Origin: Hymenobacter sp. YIM 151500-1
GTDB taxonomy: Bacteria > Bacteroidota > Bacteroidia > Cytophagales > Hymenobacteraceae
Length of the DNA stretch: 64,000 bases
Reading direction: 5' to 3'
Assembly (NCBI RefSeq): GCF_025979885.1
Contig: NZ_CP110139.1
Span: forward strand, 558,001-622,000
In this document: positions 37,446 through 46,886 of the stretch, piece after piece
Layout of the letters: every line of letters starts with the position of its first letter
How positions within the stretch are numbered: the first letter of the stretch is position 1
The notes under the pieces: generated by a model
Told to the model about the DNA's origin: nothing
Databases searched by the model: none
The model's input: only the letters and a program-made list of their open reading frames with translations
Translations under genes and position numbers: made by a program

Positions 37446-39047
37446 ATGACAACTTCCATCGACCAAGCCACCTTTCATAACTCTTTTGTGGAGGAGCTGC
37501 CCGGCGAAGCTTCCTTCGACAACCGCCCGCGCCAGGTGCCGGGCTACACCTATTCGCGGGTGCGGCCCACGCCCGTGTCCGCGCCGCACCTGCTGGCCTG
37601 GTCCGACGACCTGGGCCGGCAGCTGGGCCTGGCCCGGCCCCCGGAGCGCGGGCCCGCCGTGGGCGTGCTGGCCGGCAACCTCGTCACCGACTCCATGAAG
37701 CCTTTCGCCGCCCGCTACGGCGGCCACCAGTTCGGCAACTGGGCCGGGCAGCTCGGCGACGGCCGCGCCATGTCTTTGGGCGAAATCACGGCCCCCGACG
37801 GCAGCAGCTGGGAAATCCAGCTCAAAGGTGCCGGCCCCACGCCCTACTCGCGCCGCGCCGACGGGCGGGCCGTGCTGCGCTCCTCGCTGCGGGAGTTTCT
37901 GTGCTCCGAGGCCATGCACTACCTGGGCGTGCCCACCACCCGCGCCCTGAGCCTGGTAGCCACCGGCGACCTGGTGGTGCGCGACATGTTCTACAACGGC
38001 AACCCCCAGCAGGAACCCGGCGCCATTGTGGCGCGGGTGGCGCCCACATTCATCCGCTTCGGCAACTTCCAGATTATGGCCGCCCTCAACGAGCTGGACA
38101 ACCTGCGCGCCTTGGCCGACTACGTGATTCGGCGGCACTACCCCGAGCTGGGTGAGCCGGGCTCGGCGGAGGTATACCGGCGCTGGTTCGAGGAAATCTG
38201 CCGGCGCACGGCCGTGATGGTGGCGCACTGGCAGACGGTGGGCTTCGTGCACGGGGTGATGAACACCGACAACATGAGCATCCTGGGCCTCACCATCGAC
38301 TACGGCCCCTACGGCTGGCTGGAGCCCTACGAGCCCGGCTGGACGCCCAACACCACCGACTTCAGCTCTTACCGCTACGCCTACGGCCAGCAGCCCCGCA
38401 TTGCCCTCTGGAACCTGATGGCCCTGGCCCAGGCCCTCACGCCGCTCGTCGGCGACGACCCGCAAGCCCTGCGCCCCAGCCTCGACGTGTACGCCGACAC
38501 CTTCAACGCCACTTACACCCAGCGCCTCACCCAGAAGCTCGGCCTCACCGCCTTGCGCTCCGAGGCCGACCAGGCCCTGCTCGAAGCTCTACCCGCCGCC
38601 CTGGAGGCTGCCGAAATGGACCTGACCCTGTTTTTCCGCCGCCTCTCGCACGCCGCACCCGTGCTAGTAGCGGGCGGCAGCGGGGAGGAAGCCATAGTGG
38701 ACGACCTGCTGGAAGCCGCCTCCTACGCCGCCCCCGGCGCCGAGGGCCACGAAACCATGCGGCAGTGGCTGGGGCAGTACGCCGGGCGCCTGCGCCAGGA
38801 AGCCGGGCCGGCCAGCGCCATCCGCGACGCCATGCTGCAAGTCAACCCCAAGTATGTGCTGCGCAACTACCTGGCCCAGCAAGCCATTGACGCTGCCGAG
38901 CAGGAAGACCTGTCGGTGCTGAACCGGCTGATGGAGGTGCTGAAGAAGCCCTACGCCGAGCAGCCCGAGCACGACGACCTGGCCGCCAAGCGCCCCGAGT
39001 GGGCCCGCCAGAAGCCCGGCTGCGCTACGCTTTCGTGCAGCTCGTAA
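37446..39047 (+). CDS. selO: SelO-family protein adenylyltransferase (YdiU/UPF0061)
   Basis: 533 residues from ATG at 37446; an upstream GTG-type extension lies in repeat DNA. Family signatures are KPFAARYGGHQFGNWAGQLGDGRA, GVMNTDNMSILG and IDYGPYGWLEPY. The cysteine-containing C-terminus is GCATLSCSS. SelO is a pseudokinase-fold enzyme that transfers AMP to protein Ser, Thr or Tyr and is linked to redox stress. Together with msrB 600 bases downstream it makes a plausible redox neighbourhood (inference). Confidence 0.93.
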   Translation: MTTSIDQATFHNSFVEELPGEASFDNRPRQVPGYTYSRVRPTPVSAPHLLAWSDDLGRQLGLARPPERGPAVGVLAGNLVTDSMKPFAARYGGHQFGNWAGQLGDGRAMSLGEITAPDGSSWEIQLKGAGPTPYSRRADGRAVLRSSLREFLCSEAMHYLGVPTTRALSLVATGDLVVRDMFYNGNPQQEPGAIVARVAPTFIRFGNFQIMAALNELDNLRALADYVIRRHYPELGEPGSAEVYRRWFEEICRRTAVMVAHWQTVGFVHGVMNTDNMSILGLTIDYGPYGWLEPYEPGWTPNTTDFSSYRYAYGQQPRIALWNLMALAQALTPLVGDDPQALRPSLDVYADTFNATYTQRLTQKLGLTALRSEADQALLEALPAALEAAEMDLTLFFRRLSHAAPVLVAGGSGEEAIVDDLLEAASYAAPGAEGHETMRQWLGQYAGRLRQEAGPASAIRDAMLQVNPKYVLRNYLAQQAIDAAEQEDLSVLNRLMEVLKKPYAEQPEHDDLAAKRPEWARQKPGCATLSCSS

Positions 39048-39090
39048 ACCAGTCCCCAGAGTGCCCCTGCGGCCCGCCAGCACAAGTATT

Positions 39091-39212
39091 CCGAAGTTCC
39101 GCTTCGGCCCCGGTAACCCAAGGGGCGCGCAGCTACTTTCGGCGGGCCGTAGGGAAATTCCGGGGGGCTGATTCGAGCGGGCTCGTTCACGCGGGCCGAA
39201 GCGGAGCTTCGG
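39091..39212. repeat. inverted repeat CCGAAGTTCCGCTTCGGCCC
   Basis: A 20-base arm at 39091-39110 and its complement at 39193-39212 (19 of 20 match). Each arm is also internally palindromic (CCGAAG...CTTCGG). It fills the selO-39243 gap. Confidence 0.8.
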
Positions 39213-39242
39213 GGTACTTGTTCTTGCTTACCTTTCCGCCTC

Positions 39243-39569
39243 ATGCCCCTCGACCCCGCCACTTTCCTCCAGCACACGGCTCCGGCCGAAAAGACTGTGG
39301 TGCACGTGCGCACCGCCACCGGCCAAACGCAGCCGCACGATGCCCTGCTGGTTGCCCAGACGCCCCGGCAGAAGCTGTTCGTAACCCTGGAACCCCGGCG
39401 GCGCTACCTCACCCATACCCAACACGCCGGCCCCGATGACGTAGAGCTGGACTTTGTGCAGGACTACGACGAGGTGGAGAGCCTGCTGGCCGCCGCCGGC
39501 CGCTTCGGCCCCTACGACGGGCAGCAGGGCATCCTGTACCACCACTTGCTGTACCTGTTGGTGAATTAG
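39243..39569 (+). CDS. hypothetical cytoplasmic protein
   Basis: 108 residues. No signal peptide or membrane segment. Beta-rich start (EKTVVHVRTATG), then QKLFVTLEPRRRYLTHTQ, and an acidic stretch DDVELDFVQDYDEVESLL. Family not recognised. It sits between selO and msrB, with repeats on both sides. Confidence 0.65.
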   Translation: MPLDPATFLQHTAPAEKTVVHVRTATGQTQPHDALLVAQTPRQKLFVTLEPRRRYLTHTQHAGPDDVELDFVQDYDEVESLLAAAGRFGPYDGQQGILYHHLLYLLVN

Positions 39570-39571
39570 CC

Positions 39572-39642
39572 TAGCGCGGGCTGTAGCCCGCAACTCCCCA
39601 CCCCACGCTACCGTGAAGAGCTGCGGGCTACAGTCCGCGCTA
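39572..39642. repeat. REP-like inverted repeat upstream of msrB
   Basis: TAGCGCGGGCTGTAGCCCGCA at 39572-39592 and its near complement at 39622-39642 (one mismatch). Each arm contains its own small palindrome. It ends four bases before the msrB ATG. Confidence 0.8.
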
Positions 39643-39646
39643 CCCT

Positions 39647-40087
39647 ATGCTCCGCTGGAAAGACGTCCTCATCTTTGCCACATACGGCAACCCGGAGCCG
39701 CCGCGGCGGGTGGAGAAAACCGAAGCCGAGTGGGAGGCCCAGCTCACGCCCGCGCAGTTTCGGGTGCTGCGCCAGCAGCACACCGAGCCGCCTTACCGCA
39801 ACGCCTACTGCCGCTCCTACGAGCCCGGCGTGTACCGGTGCGCCGCCTGCGCCACCCCGCTGTTCGATTCCACCGCGAAGTACCACGCCATTTCCGGCTG
39901 GCCCAGCTTCACCCAGCCCAGCAGCAAAGGTGCCATCCGCTACCGCTTCGACAGCTCCCACCGCCTGCACCGCATCGAAGCCAGCTGCAACGTGTGCGGC
40001 GGCCACCTGGGGCATGTCTTCAACGACGGGCCCGCGCCGGCGGGGCTGCGGTACTGCATCAACTCGGAGAGCTTGCGGCGGGAATAA
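39647..40087 (+). CDS. msrB: peptide-methionine (R)-S-oxide reductase
   Basis: 146 residues. Zinc-site cysteine pairs CAAC and CNVC, the MsrB core HAISGWPSF and GGHLGHVFNDGP, and the catalytic cysteine in RYCINSESL. It reduces methionine-R-sulfoxide in proteins. No signal peptide, so it is cytoplasmic. The family usually has 130-150 residues. Confidence 0.94.
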   Translation: MLRWKDVLIFATYGNPEPPRRVEKTEAEWEAQLTPAQFRVLRQQHTEPPYRNAYCRSYEPGVYRCAACATPLFDSTAKYHAISGWPSFTQPSSKGAIRYRFDSSHRLHRIEASCNVCGGHLGHVFNDGPAPAGLRYCINSESLRRE

Positions 40088-40275
40088 TACTTGAAACCCC
40101 TGTAGCGGCTAATTGCAATGAGAGTAACTATATGATAATACAACTAGGATCAATAGCGCGTCTGCACCGTTAAGAAGCATGGGAATGTACCGCGAAATCT
40201 TACTTCGCGCGGCAATAGAACGTATGCGCTTTCTAACACCAGCTACGAAGCGGCAGAGGTAGCCATGAGTCCCGA

Positions 40276-41502
40276 TTAGTGCAGCACCGGCTCGGGCGCA
40301 GCCACCGAGGCTGGCGCCTGAACCGGGCGTACCCGGTATACCACCAGCAAGCTCAGGATGCTGGCCGTGGCGGCCAGGTAGCCCACGTATTCGTAATGCA
40401 GCAAGGGGCCGGCGGGCGTTTTCACTACGATGAGGCCCGCAATAAACGCTGCCGCTCCGGCCGCTAGTTGCTGCACCGACGAGTTCAGGCTCATGAAACT
40501 GCCGCGTTGCTGAGGCTGCACCACCGCCGTGGCCAGGGCGGTGGCGGGCACGAAGCGCCCACCGAGCACGGCAAAAAACACGGCCGTAACCACCAGCACC
40601 AGCGGCAGCGGCGCCGGCTCCAGGCGCGTCACCAATAGTAGCATGGGCACGGCCGCCAGCGTGACCAGGCTGAACACGCGGGCTTTGCCGTAACGGTCGG
40701 CGAGGCGGCCCACCAGCGGGGAGCTAAACAGCGTGACGGCCCCGCCCACTAAGTACACGTAGCTCAGCTGCTGCGGCTGAAAGCCCACGTTGCTTACCAG
40801 CGAAGGGCTGAAAAACGACACCACCGAAAACTGCCCCAGCATAAGCAAAACGGTGAGCAGCAGCGCGTAGCGCACCGAAGGCTGCCGAAACAGCCCCAGC
40901 ACGGCCGCGGCCCGCTCAGCCAGCGGCAGCTGCGGCCCCAGGTGCCCACGCATACTGGGCATGGCCCGGTACATCAGCGCCCACACGCCCAGGCTCAGCG
41001 CCCCCAGTACCAGGAACGGCACGTGCCAGGAAAGGCGCGCCGCCAGAAACAGCCCGAACGGCACGCCCAGCACCGACGCCACCGAAAACGCGCCCATTAC
41101 CACACCCAGCGCCCGCCCGCGCCGCTCTTCCGGCACCGCGTCGCCGACCACCGCCAGCACCAGCGAGCCAAGCACGCCGCCGAAAGCCCCCGTGAGCACC
41201 CGCGCCGCCACCAGCCAGCCATACGTAGGGGCCGCCGCGCAAGCCAGCGTGCCCAGCGCAAAGCCCAGATACAGCGTGAGCAAGGCAGAGCGACGGTCGT
41301 AACGGTCGAGGAAGAAGGCGGCGGCCAGGCCCGTGAGGCCCGCGCTGAACGTGTAGGCCGAAATCACCAGCCCAAATTGCTTGGGACCGATGCCCAGGGC
41401 CGGCATCAGCTGCGGGCCCAGCGGCATCATTATCACAAAGTCGAGCACGTTGGTGAACTGCACCGTGGCCAGTAGCAACAGCAGGAGGCGTTCTTTTTTC
41501 AT
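40276..41502 (-). CDS. MFS transporter, drug-efflux type
   Basis: 408 residues from ATG at 41502; a longer frame upstream is not preferred. About twelve membrane segments. Motifs include FTNVLDFVIMMPLGPQLMPAL in TM1, DRYDRRSALL in the loop 2-3 region and RRGRALGVVMGAFSVASVLG. It belongs near the DHA1 family (AraJ/PbuE-like). Divergent from the uvrA2-like gene; UvrA2-type ATPases and exporters often co-occur in drug tolerance loci (inference). Confidence 0.87.
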   Translation of the reverse strand: MKKERLLLLLLATVQFTNVLDFVIMMPLGPQLMPALGIGPKQFGLVISAYTFSAGLTGLAAAFFLDRYDRRSALLTLYLGFALGTLACAAAPTYGWLVAARVLTGAFGGVLGSLVLAVVGDAVPEERRGRALGVVMGAFSVASVLGVPFGLFLAARLSWHVPFLVLGALSLGVWALMYRAMPSMRGHLGPQLPLAERAAAVLGLFRQPSVRYALLLTVLLMLGQFSVVSFFSPSLVSNVGFQPQQLSYVYLVGGAVTLFSSPLVGRLADRYGKARVFSLVTLAAVPMLLLVTRLEPAPLPLVLVVTAVFFAVLGGRFVPATALATAVVQPQQRGSFMSLNSSVQQLAAGAAAFIAGLIVVKTPAGPLLHYEYVGYLAATASILSLLVVYRVRPVQAPASVAAPEPVLH

Positions 41503-41831
41503 CAGTATAGCATACACTACCAACCCGGCAGCCGGCCCGATAACGCCCGGATGGCCTGGGTGGTTGTGCCGGCCGGCCAACTTGTGCGGCCGCAATGGTG
41601 CCGGCCAGCCCGACTACCGCTGTATTCAGCACTCAACTGCTTGGCAAGGGCCGCTAGCTACCTGAATGGATTGGCAACCAATCAATAGAAATAATACAGC
41701 AACAAACTCGGTGAGCAGTATTCGACTTGGCATAGAGAGTAGGTTGAGCCGGCATAAGGTAGAGCTTCCATCGCAGAGAATGAATTTCCGTATGCTCAGC
41801 GACCGATACGCCTCTTCTATTTCTGCTACCC
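41503..41831. other. divergent promoter region with small palindrome
   Basis: Contains GATTGG-CAA-CCAATC at 41669-41683, a possible operator between the MFS and uvrA2-like genes. No gene seen. Confidence 0.4.
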
Positions 41832-43498
41832 ATGCCCCAATCCTCTTCTTCTCACCAAGCAGCCACCATCTCTTCCGGCTTCGTGCGCGTGCGCGGGGCG
41901 CGGGAGCACAACCTGAAGAACATCGACGTGAACATTCTGCGGGATGCGCTGGTGGTGTTTACGGGGGTGTCGGGGTCGGGCAAGTCCAGCTTGGCGTTTG
42001 GAACCTTGTACGCCGAGGCCCAGCGGCGCTACCTGGAGTCGGTGTCGCCGTACGCGCGGCGGCTGTTTCACCAGATGAGCGTGCCGCAGGTGGATGCCAT
42101 TGACGGGCTGCCCCCGGCCGTGGCCTTGCAGCAGCAGCGCGGCACGCCGACTACCCGCTCCTCGGTGGGCTCGGTCACTACGCTGTCCAACCTGGTGCGC
42201 ATGCTCTACTCGCGGGCCGGCGACTATCCGGCGGGGCAGGGCATTATCTACGCCGAAGCCTTTTCGCCCAACACCCCGGAGGGCGCCTGCCCCACCTGCC
42301 ACGGCCTGGGCCGCATCTACGAAGTAACCGAGGAAAGCATGGTGCCCGACCCCTCGCTAACTATCCGCGAAAGGGCCATTGCCGCCTGGCCCCAGGCCTG
42401 GGGCGGGCAAAACCAGCGCGACATCCTCGTAACCCTGGGCTACGACGTGGACCGGCCCTGGCGGGAGCTGCCGCCGGAGCAGCGCCAGTGGATACTGTTT
42501 ACCGACGAGCAGCCGGTGGTGCCCGTGTACCCCGGCTATACGCCCGCGGAAACGCAGCGGGCCCTGAAACGCAAGGAGCCGCCCAACTACATGGGCACCT
42601 TCAGCAGCGCCCGGCGCTACGTGCTGCACACCTTCGCCACCACCCAAAGCCCGCTGATGAAAAAGCGGGCCTTGCAGTACATGCTCAGCCAGGAGTGCCC
42701 CCTCTGCCACGGCAAGCGCCTGCGCCCCGAGTCCCTGAGCGTCACCTTCGCCGGCCTCGACATTGCCGACTTCTCGGCCCGCCCGCTCAAGCAGGTGGCG
42801 GAACTGCTTCGGCCCTTTGCCGAGGGCACTGCCCGCCCCCAGGCCCACGATGCCGAGCATCCCGAACAGGCCGAAGTAGCCCGCCGCATTGCCCAGGACC
42901 TGTGTGCCCGCCTGGCGGTGCTGCTGGACCTGGGGCTGGGCTACCTGGCCCTGGAGCGCAGCACGCCCACCCTGTCGCCGGGGGAGTTGCAGCGGCTGCG
43001 GCTGGCTACCCAGCTCTATTCCAACCTGTTTGGGGTGGTGTACGTGCTCGACGAACCCTCCGCCGGCCTGCATCCTTCCGACACCGAGGCCCTGCTGGCC
43101 GCCCTGCACAGTCTCAAGCAGGCCGGCAACTCCCTGTTCGTGGTGGAGCACAACCTGGACGTGGTGCGCCAGGCCGACTGGCTCGTGGACGTGGGCCCCG
43201 CCGCCGGGGAGCAGGGCGGACAAATCCTCTACAGCGGCCCGCCCGCAGGTTTGCGCGAAGTTGAAGCCTCTCAAACCCGCCGCTACCTGTTCGCGGAAAG
43301 CAGCGGTGAAGCTGCCCGCACCCCGCGCACCCCGGCCGGCTGGCTGAAGCTGGCCGGCATCAGCCGCAACAACCTGCACAACCTCAGCGTGGAGCTGCCC
43401 CTGGGCGTGCTGACCACGGTTACGGGCGTGTCGGGCTCCGGCAAGTCCAGCCTCATTAGCCAGGTTGTAGTGGAACTCGTGGCCACGGAATTAGGAAT

Positions 43499-44245
43499 GG
43501 GGCTTAGGAAGCAAAGTTAGTTATGAGGTGGCGTAACTTCCTGTTATGCAGCCCGCTAACCGCTACTACAAGTGCGCAAAAATTTCGGAGGCCAAATTTC
43601 GCTACCTGCTGCGCCTGTTTGCCCTGGATTTGACCGCCTCCGACACGGCCCGGCTGACGGGTCTGAGTGTGCGCTCGGTGAACGATTTGTACCTGCGCCT
43701 GCGCCGCCGCTTGCACCAGCTCTGTCCGGTGCCGGCTGACCTGCAAGGGGCCGTGGAGCTGGACGAATCCTACTTCGGCCCGCGCCGGGTGCGGGGCAAG
43801 CGCGGGCGTGGCGCCGGGGGCAAAACCATTGTCTTCGGCCTGTTCAAGCGCGGCGGGCAGGTGTACACGGAAATCGTTCCGAATTGCCAGAAAAAGACCT
43901 TGCAAGCTATTATTCGCGGCAAAATTGACGTATCGGCCATGGTCAACACCGATGGCTGGCGCGGCTACGACGGCCTGGTAGACGTGGGCTTTGACCGGCA
44001 CTTTCGCGTACGCCACGGCCAGGACGAGTTTGTCCACGGGGCTTCGCACATCAACGGCATCGAGTCGTTCTGGAGCTTTGCCAAGGCCCGCCTGCAGCCC
44101 TTTCACGGGGTGTCTAAAGACACGTTTGAACTGCACCTGAAAGAATGTGAATTTCGCTTCAACCATCGTCACCAGGACCTCTACAAACTCCTGCTTAAAT
44201 TGCTTCGACAACAGCCCCTCTGACTCGTTTTGCTTCCTAAGCCCC
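43499..44245 (+). mobile_element. IS1595-family (ISXO2-like) insertion sequence
   Basis: 747 bp with 17-base perfect terminal inverted repeats (GGGGCTTAGGAAGCAAA) and a 7-base direct repeat TAGGAAT outside both ends; the family usually makes 8. It carries one transposase gene and is inserted inside a palindromic element in the uvrA2-like gene. Confidence 0.88.
43546..44223 (+). CDS. IS1595-family transposase
   Basis: 225 residues. The N-terminal helical part (LRLFALDLTASDTARLTGLS) resembles a helix-turn-helix. The DDE-type core shows ELDESYFG, VNTDGWRGY and NGIESFWSFAK. The frame is intact, so the element may still be active. Confidence 0.9.
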   Translation: MQPANRYYKCAKISEAKFRYLLRLFALDLTASDTARLTGLSVRSVNDLYLRLRRRLHQLCPVPADLQGAVELDESYFGPRRVRGKRGRGAGGKTIVFGLFKRGGQVYTEIVPNCQKKTLQAIIRGKIDVSAMVNTDGWRGYDGLVDVGFDRHFRVRHGQDEFVHGASHINGIESFWSFAKARLQPFHGVSKDTFELHLKECEFRFNHRHQDLYKLLLKLLRQQPL

Positions 44246-44330
44246 TAGGAATTAATAATGAGGAATTAAGAATTGATGCAGAGGAAGCAGAAGAATCAAT
44301 TCTTAATTCTTCATTACTAATTCCTAATTC
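44246..44330. repeat. right portion of an AATTAAGAATTGAT palindromic element
   Basis: Together with GAATTAGGAAT at 43488-43498 (split off by the IS), this forms 36-base arms matching at 34 positions around a 17-base spacer. Translated in the uvrA frame it gives INNEELRIDAEEAEESI then LNSSLLIPNS. Confidence 0.85.
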
Positions 44331-45254
44331 ACCAACCGGGGGCCGCATCATCAGCGGCTTGGAGCACATCAAGCGGCTGGTGCGCGTCGACCAGAAGCCC
44401 ATCGGCCGCACGCCGCGCTCCAACATGGCTACCTACACGGGCTTGTTCGACCACGTGCGCCGGCTGTTTGCCGCCACGCCCGCGGCCCGCAAGCGGCGCT
44501 ACGACGCCGGGCGGTTTTCGTTTAACGTAGCCAAGGGGCGGTGCGAGAACTGCCAGGGCGAGGGGTTTGTAATGGTGGAGCTGCTGTTTCTGCCCAGCGT
44601 GTACGCGCCCTGCCCGGTGTGCCGCGGGGCCCGCTATAACGCCCAGACCCTGGAAATCACCTACCAGGACCGGAACATTGCCCAGGTGCTCGACCTGACC
44701 GTAGACGCTGCCTACGAGTTCTTTGCCGATGAGCCTACCGTGCAGCGCCCTCTGGCTGTGCTGCGCGAAGTGGGCCTGGGCTACTTGCGCCTGGGCCAGC
44801 CGGCCACCGAGCTGAGCGGGGGCGAGGCCCAGCGCATCAAGCTGGCTACCGAGCTGCAACGCACCCAGCGCGGCCAGAGCCTCTACGTGCTCGACGAGCC
44901 CACTACCGGCCTGCACCCCGCCGACGTAGAAAAGCTCCTGGCCCAACTCCAGCGCCTGGCCGATGCCGGCAACACCGTCGTGGTAGTAGAGCACGACATG
45001 CGCGTGGTAGCCGCCTCCGACTGGGTGCTCGATATGGGCCCCGGCGCCGGCGACGAGGGCGGCCAGGTGGTAGCCGCCGGGCCACCCCAGCAAGTGGCGC
45101 AGGCCAAGGGCAGCAAGACATCACCGTATCTGCGGCGGTTCCTAGGTAATATAGATAAGTAGGATAAATAAAGGAAATTACTGTACCTTGCCAGCAACAT
45201 AGCTTTAGTGCTGCTGAATCGATACTTCCATCCTTGCTTGTTATCCACTACCCT

Positions 45255-45992
45255 GTGAAATTATTCCCTGTCCTTCTGGTGCTTGCTTTGCTGGCCGCTG
45301 GCTGTCAGAAAAAAGAGAACCAGCCCGCCCCCCGCAAAGCCGAGGACCCGGACTGGATTAAGCTGGAACTACCCGACAACGTATGGTCCGAAGATGTTGG
45401 GGATAATGCTTACGCTATAACGGGAGACATCGAGCGTACCCTATTGGTGGCCACAACTACGCACGTGTATGCTACCACCGACCAGGGCAAAACCTGGCAG
45501 GTGTCGCACGATTTCCAGGGGCCGCTAGCAGGACTGCTTCACCGCAACGACACGGTATTTGCGTTGCCATTTTTTGGCCGCAACAGCCAAGGCGAGAAGA
45601 TTGCGTTGCATGCCACGAAGTTCACCACCGACTTCGGCAAAACATGGTTCCATACCAGCATTACTTCACGGCTCTACTATGCGTACCGTGACTTGGTTAT
45701 TCCGATTGGGCGAACAGCGGCGGCAGGTGTGGCCTATCAGATCAAAGAAAACACCGCGCCTGGTTCCTCTTCCCGATTGATTGCCTCCGACCTGCTGCGT
45801 AGCACGGGCGGCGGGCAAACGGCCGTGCGTCTGCCCGGACGTCACTACCTCATGAATCTTCACCTAGACGCGCAAAACCGTTTGTACGTAGCCGCGTCGG
45901 GCCTGCGCTTCGACCCCAGCACCGGCGAAGCCATTAACCCCACCGTGGGACGGCGGGCGGTGGTGTACGTGTCGCGGCGGCCGCTGCCCTAG
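45255..45992 (+). CDS. lipoprotein with BNR-like repeats
   Basis: 245 residues from GTG at 45255; the signal peptide fits this start rather than a TTG seven codons earlier. Lipobox ALLAAGCQ (Cys about 16). Two Asp-box-like motifs, TTDQGKTW and TTDFGKTW, suggest a beta-propeller of sialidase/BNR type. Too short for a full six-blade propeller, so an accessory or truncated surface protein is likely. No catalytic motif. Confidence 0.7.
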   Translation: MKLFPVLLVLALLAAGCQKKENQPAPRKAEDPDWIKLELPDNVWSEDVGDNAYAITGDIERTLLVATTTHVYATTDQGKTWQVSHDFQGPLAGLLHRNDTVFALPFFGRNSQGEKIALHATKFTTDFGKTWFHTSITSRLYYAYRDLVIPIGRTAAAGVAYQIKENTAPGSSSRLIASDLLRSTGGGQTAVRLPGRHYLMNLHLDAQNRLYVAASGLRFDPSTGEAINPTVGRRAVVYVSRRPLP

Positions 45993-46142
45993 GGCTGGCT
46001 GCGTGGCAACCAAAACCTTCCAGGCTAGCTGCGCCGGAAGAAGTGTGCAGCGTGGTGGGGCGCGAATCTGAGCATGCAGGCTGACAGGTAGCGTTGACTG
46101 CATCCTCGTTTCTGGCTGGTCGTACTAAGGTGCACAACCAAC

Positions 46143-46165
46143 GGGCGCCTGCCACGCGCCCCTAC
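46143..46165. repeat. GGGCGCCTGCCACGCGCCCCTAC repeat in gene leader
   Basis: A copy of the 37419 element, ending two bases before the ATG at 46168. Internally palindromic. Confidence 0.7.
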
Positions 46166-46167
46166 CT

Positions 46168-46776
46168 ATGGCGTTTATCGAAGAGTTTCTGCGCAACCCC
46201 GCCACCGTGGGGTCGCTTATTCCCAGCTCCCGGGAGCTGACCGACGCCGTGATGGCGCTCATCGACTTTGGCCGCGCCGAGTGCATTGTGGAGTATGGGC
46301 CGGGCACGGGCGTATTTACTGACGTGCTTATGCAGCGCCGCCGCCCCGAAACCGTGCTGGTGCTGGTGGAGGTAAACCGGCGGTTCAGCCAGCTGCTGAA
46401 GGAGCGGTACGCAGCCCACGCCAACGTGCACGTAATCCACGGCTCGGCCGATAAAACCGGCGACTACCTGCGGGCCAGAGGCCTGCCCCGGCCCAGCTAC
46501 GTGGTGTGCGGGCTGCCGTTTACGTCGTTGCCGCGGCGCCTGGGGTGGCGCATTCTGGAGCACACCCGCGAGCTGCTCGCCCCCGCCGCCGGCCAGCTGA
46601 TTCTGTTCCAGTATACTCTGCGGAACAAGCGGCTGTTTGAGCGGTTTTTTCGCCTGCTCGACCACGTGCACGTGCTGCTGAATCTGCCCCCAGCCTACGT
46701 GCTGGTGTACGCGCCCGTAGAGGACACCACGAAGGCAGCACCGCAGCTGGCTGAAGCTGCGGCCCAGCAGCAATAG
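46168..46776 (+). CDS. SAM-dependent methyltransferase, PmtA/rRNA-adenine-methylase-like
   Basis: 202 residues. The start FIEEFLRNPATVGSLIPSSRELTDAV is typical of phospholipid N-methyltransferase-like proteins. The SAM motif VEYGPGTGVFT and an acidic residue at the end of strand 2 (LVLVEVNRRF) are present. The substrate may be a phospholipid headgroup; this is inferred. The leader contains a palindromic repeat. Confidence 0.8.
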   Translation: MAFIEEFLRNPATVGSLIPSSRELTDAVMALIDFGRAECIVEYGPGTGVFTDVLMQRRRPETVLVLVEVNRRFSQLLKERYAAHANVHVIHGSADKTGDYLRARGLPRPSYVVCGLPFTSLPRRLGWRILEHTRELLAPAAGQLILFQYTLRNKRLFERFFRLLDHVHVLLNLPPAYVLVYAPVEDTTKAAPQLAEAAAQQQ

Positions 46777-46886
46777 TTGCTAAGAGGCTGTTTGCTTACC
46801 CTACACTGTGCAACCTACCGGGTAGCGTATGGCAAGCAGCGGGCGGCTTCCGGCTGCACTGCCGCCAAAGCCGTTCCTTTGCAGGC

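Larger units (their letters stand above)
41832..45162 (+). pseudogene. UvrA2-like ABC ATPase gene interrupted by an IS element
   Basis: The 5' part (41832-43498) encodes the first nucleotide-binding half: Walker A GVSGSGKSS, zinc finger CPTCHGLG, signature LSPGELQRLRLA, Walker B VYVLDEPSAGLHP, and the second Walker A GVSGSGKSS near its end. The 3' part (44246-45162) has GLEHIKRLVRVDQKPIGRTPRS, the second zinc finger CENCQGEGF, signature ELSGGEAQRIKLA and LYVLDEPTTGLHP. Removing the 747-bp IS and one 7-bp direct repeat restores a single 858-codon frame that still reads through an older palindrome. UvrA2 proteins act in DNA damage or drug tolerance. As found, the chain stops at residue 562. Confidence 0.9.
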
